A DNA stretch of 7,256 nt from Thermoplasmata archaeon. GTDB lineage: Archaea; Thermoplasmatota; E2; DHVEG-1. The position numbers and the translations under genes were made by a program. Positions 5,917-7,256 of this stretch are shown here, in pieces. The stretch is from the NCBI GenBank assembly GCA_003651045.1, contig QMTJ01000052.1, forward strand, positions 1 to 7,256, given 5' to 3'. Within the stretch, counting starts at the first letter, position 1, and each line of letters starts with the position of its first letter. Under the pieces are notes generated by a model. That model was not told where the DNA came from, ran no database searches, and worked only from the letters and a program-made list of their open reading frames with translations.

Positions 5917-6686
5917 TCTACTGGTTTTTTGTTTACTGCCTTTGCTATACCTGCTACTTTTCCAAAGTCTCCACCTGGTACTACTATAAGGTTTTTCTCT
6001 CTTGCTATCTCAGCAAGTGTTTGTAGTTCACGGAGTCGTAAAGCTGCTGGTGCTTTTTCATAAAACTCTGCAGCTTCTGCCATTTTTTTAGATGCTTGTA
6101 GTTCTCCATCTGCTATGATTATCCTTGAACGTTTTTCTCTCTCCGCCTCTGCTTGTTTCGCTATGGCTCTCAGCATTTCCTCAGGTAACGCTACGTCTCT
6201 TATTGTTACTGCTGATACTTTTATACCCCATGGATCTGTACCTTGATCAATAATGGATTGAAGGCTTTTGTTTAGTTCATCTCTTTTCGACAATAATTCA
6301 TCTAGGCTTTTCTGCCCTAGTACATCTCTAAGAGTAGTCTGAGCGAGTAAACCTGTCGCTACATCATATCTTTGTACTTCCACTACTGCCTTGTTTGGAT
6401 CTACTATTCTAAAATATACTACAGCATCTACATCTACCGTAACGTTATCCTCAGTGATTACTCTCTGTTTCGGTACATCTATAACGCGTGTCCTGAGATC
6501 AAGTTTGATATATGTATCTATTATCGGTATTATGAACACTAATCCTGGTCCTTTTATACCTATTAATCTTCCTAACCTAAATACAACGATTCTCTCGTAT
6601 TCAGCCATTATTTTTATAGCTGACGCAAGTATTAGTATTAGGAAGATTATTACTACAAAAAATATACCATATATAGTTGGTGACAT
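5913..6686 (-). CDS. Slipin/stomatin-like SPFH-domain membrane protein (PH1511-like)
   Basis: This SPFH scaffold protein oligomerises in the membrane and is the presumed partner and substrate of the adjacent NfeD protease. The 257-residue protein has one N-terminal hydrophobic segment (about 5-27) and then the SPFH/band-7 domain (about 28-180), with ERIVVFRLGR (31-40), GPGLVFIIP (46-54) and DVPKQ (70-74). An Ala/Glu/Lys/Arg-rich coiled-coil region follows (about 168-230), including AKQAEAEREKRSRIIIADGE. The tail has a short hydrophobic stretch, LIVVP (233-237), where PH1511 is reported to be cut by PH1510 at about residues 234-238. The start at 6686 is backed by a GGAGGT site. The TGA stop overlaps the nfeD ATG by four bases. 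It is the first gene of the leftward operon and divergent from enolase. Ile codons are heavily ATA (23 ATA, 5 ATC, 2 ATT). Confidence 0.96.
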   Translation of the reverse strand: MSPTIYGIFFVVIIFLILILASAIKIMAEYERIVVFRLGRLIGIKGPGLVFIIPIIDTYIKLDLRTRVIDVPKQRVITEDNVTVDVDAVVYFRIVDPNKAVVEVQRYDVATGLLAQTTLRDVLGQKSLDELLSKRDELNKSLQSIIDQGTDPWGIKVSAVTIRDVALPEEMLRAIAKQAEAEREKRSRIIIADGELQASKKMAEAAEFYEKAPAALRLRELQTLAEIAREKNLIVVPGGDFGKVAGIAKAVNKKPVE

Positions 6687-6697
6687 GTTTTTTCCCT

Positions 6698-6703
6698 ACC
6701 TCC
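6698..6703 (-). promoter_or_regulatory. Ribosome-binding site of the slipin gene
   Basis: GGAGGT on the minus strand lies 11 bases before the ATG at 6686. It is the strongest Shine-Dalgarno match in the window and fixes this start. Confidence 0.7.
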
Positions 6704-6709
6704 AATTTG

Positions 6710-7256
<547 letters not shown>

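Overview
The window is AT-rich archaeal DNA. The main evidence is an archaeal/eukaryotic-type class I release factor (aRF1) with NIKS, YxCxxxF and GGQ motifs. Archaeal-style TATA elements lie about 40 bases upstream of starts with GGAG/GGTG ribosome-binding sites, and there is a CPSF-type beta-CASP nuclease and a stomatin/NfeD pair like the Pyrococcus PH1511/PH1510 pair. A euryarchaeal lineage, perhaps related to Thermoplasmatota, is a guess; the sequence alone does not settle it. I see no rRNA, tRNA, CRISPR array, insertion sequence or integrase.

Layout. Five genes run leftward on the minus strand and one runs rightward at the right edge. In minus-strand order of transcription: a slipin/stomatin-like SPFH protein (6686-5913); an NfeD-type membrane serine protease (5916-4594) that overlaps it by four bases (ATGA); a beta-CASP metallo-beta-lactamase-fold nuclease (4547-3303); peptide chain release factor aRF1 (3236-1986), with its own TATA box; and an OPT-family oligopeptide/metal-chelate transporter (1856 to the left edge, 3' end missing), also with its own promoter. 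Enolase starts at 6882 on the plus strand and runs off the right edge. It is divergent from the slipin gene across a 195-base intergenic region. All other gaps are 129 bases or shorter.

How the genes fit together. Slipin and NfeD form the well-known stomatin operon-partner pair: a membrane scaffold and the protease that cleaves its C-terminal hydrophobic tail. The beta-CASP nuclease (RNA 3'-end processing or decay) and aRF1 (translation termination) follow in the same direction, but aRF1 has its own short-leader promoter. The OPT transporter is probably a separate transcription unit with palindromic sequence around its promoter.

Unusual signals. (1) A perfect 14-bp inverted repeat with a 7-base loop lies inside the nfeD coding region, just past the catalytic serine codon. 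Its second arm encodes Met-Cys-Thr-His, where the family normally has Met-Ala-Pro-Gly. (2) Synonymous codon choice changes sharply within nfeD: Ile is mostly ATT/ATC in the protease half and mostly ATA in the membrane half. (3) A similar internal shift occurs in the OPT gene, where Val-Leu is written GTA-CTA in 8 of 9 cases in the C-terminal third and never before that. (4) Several dyads and direct repeats sit in the intergenic regions.
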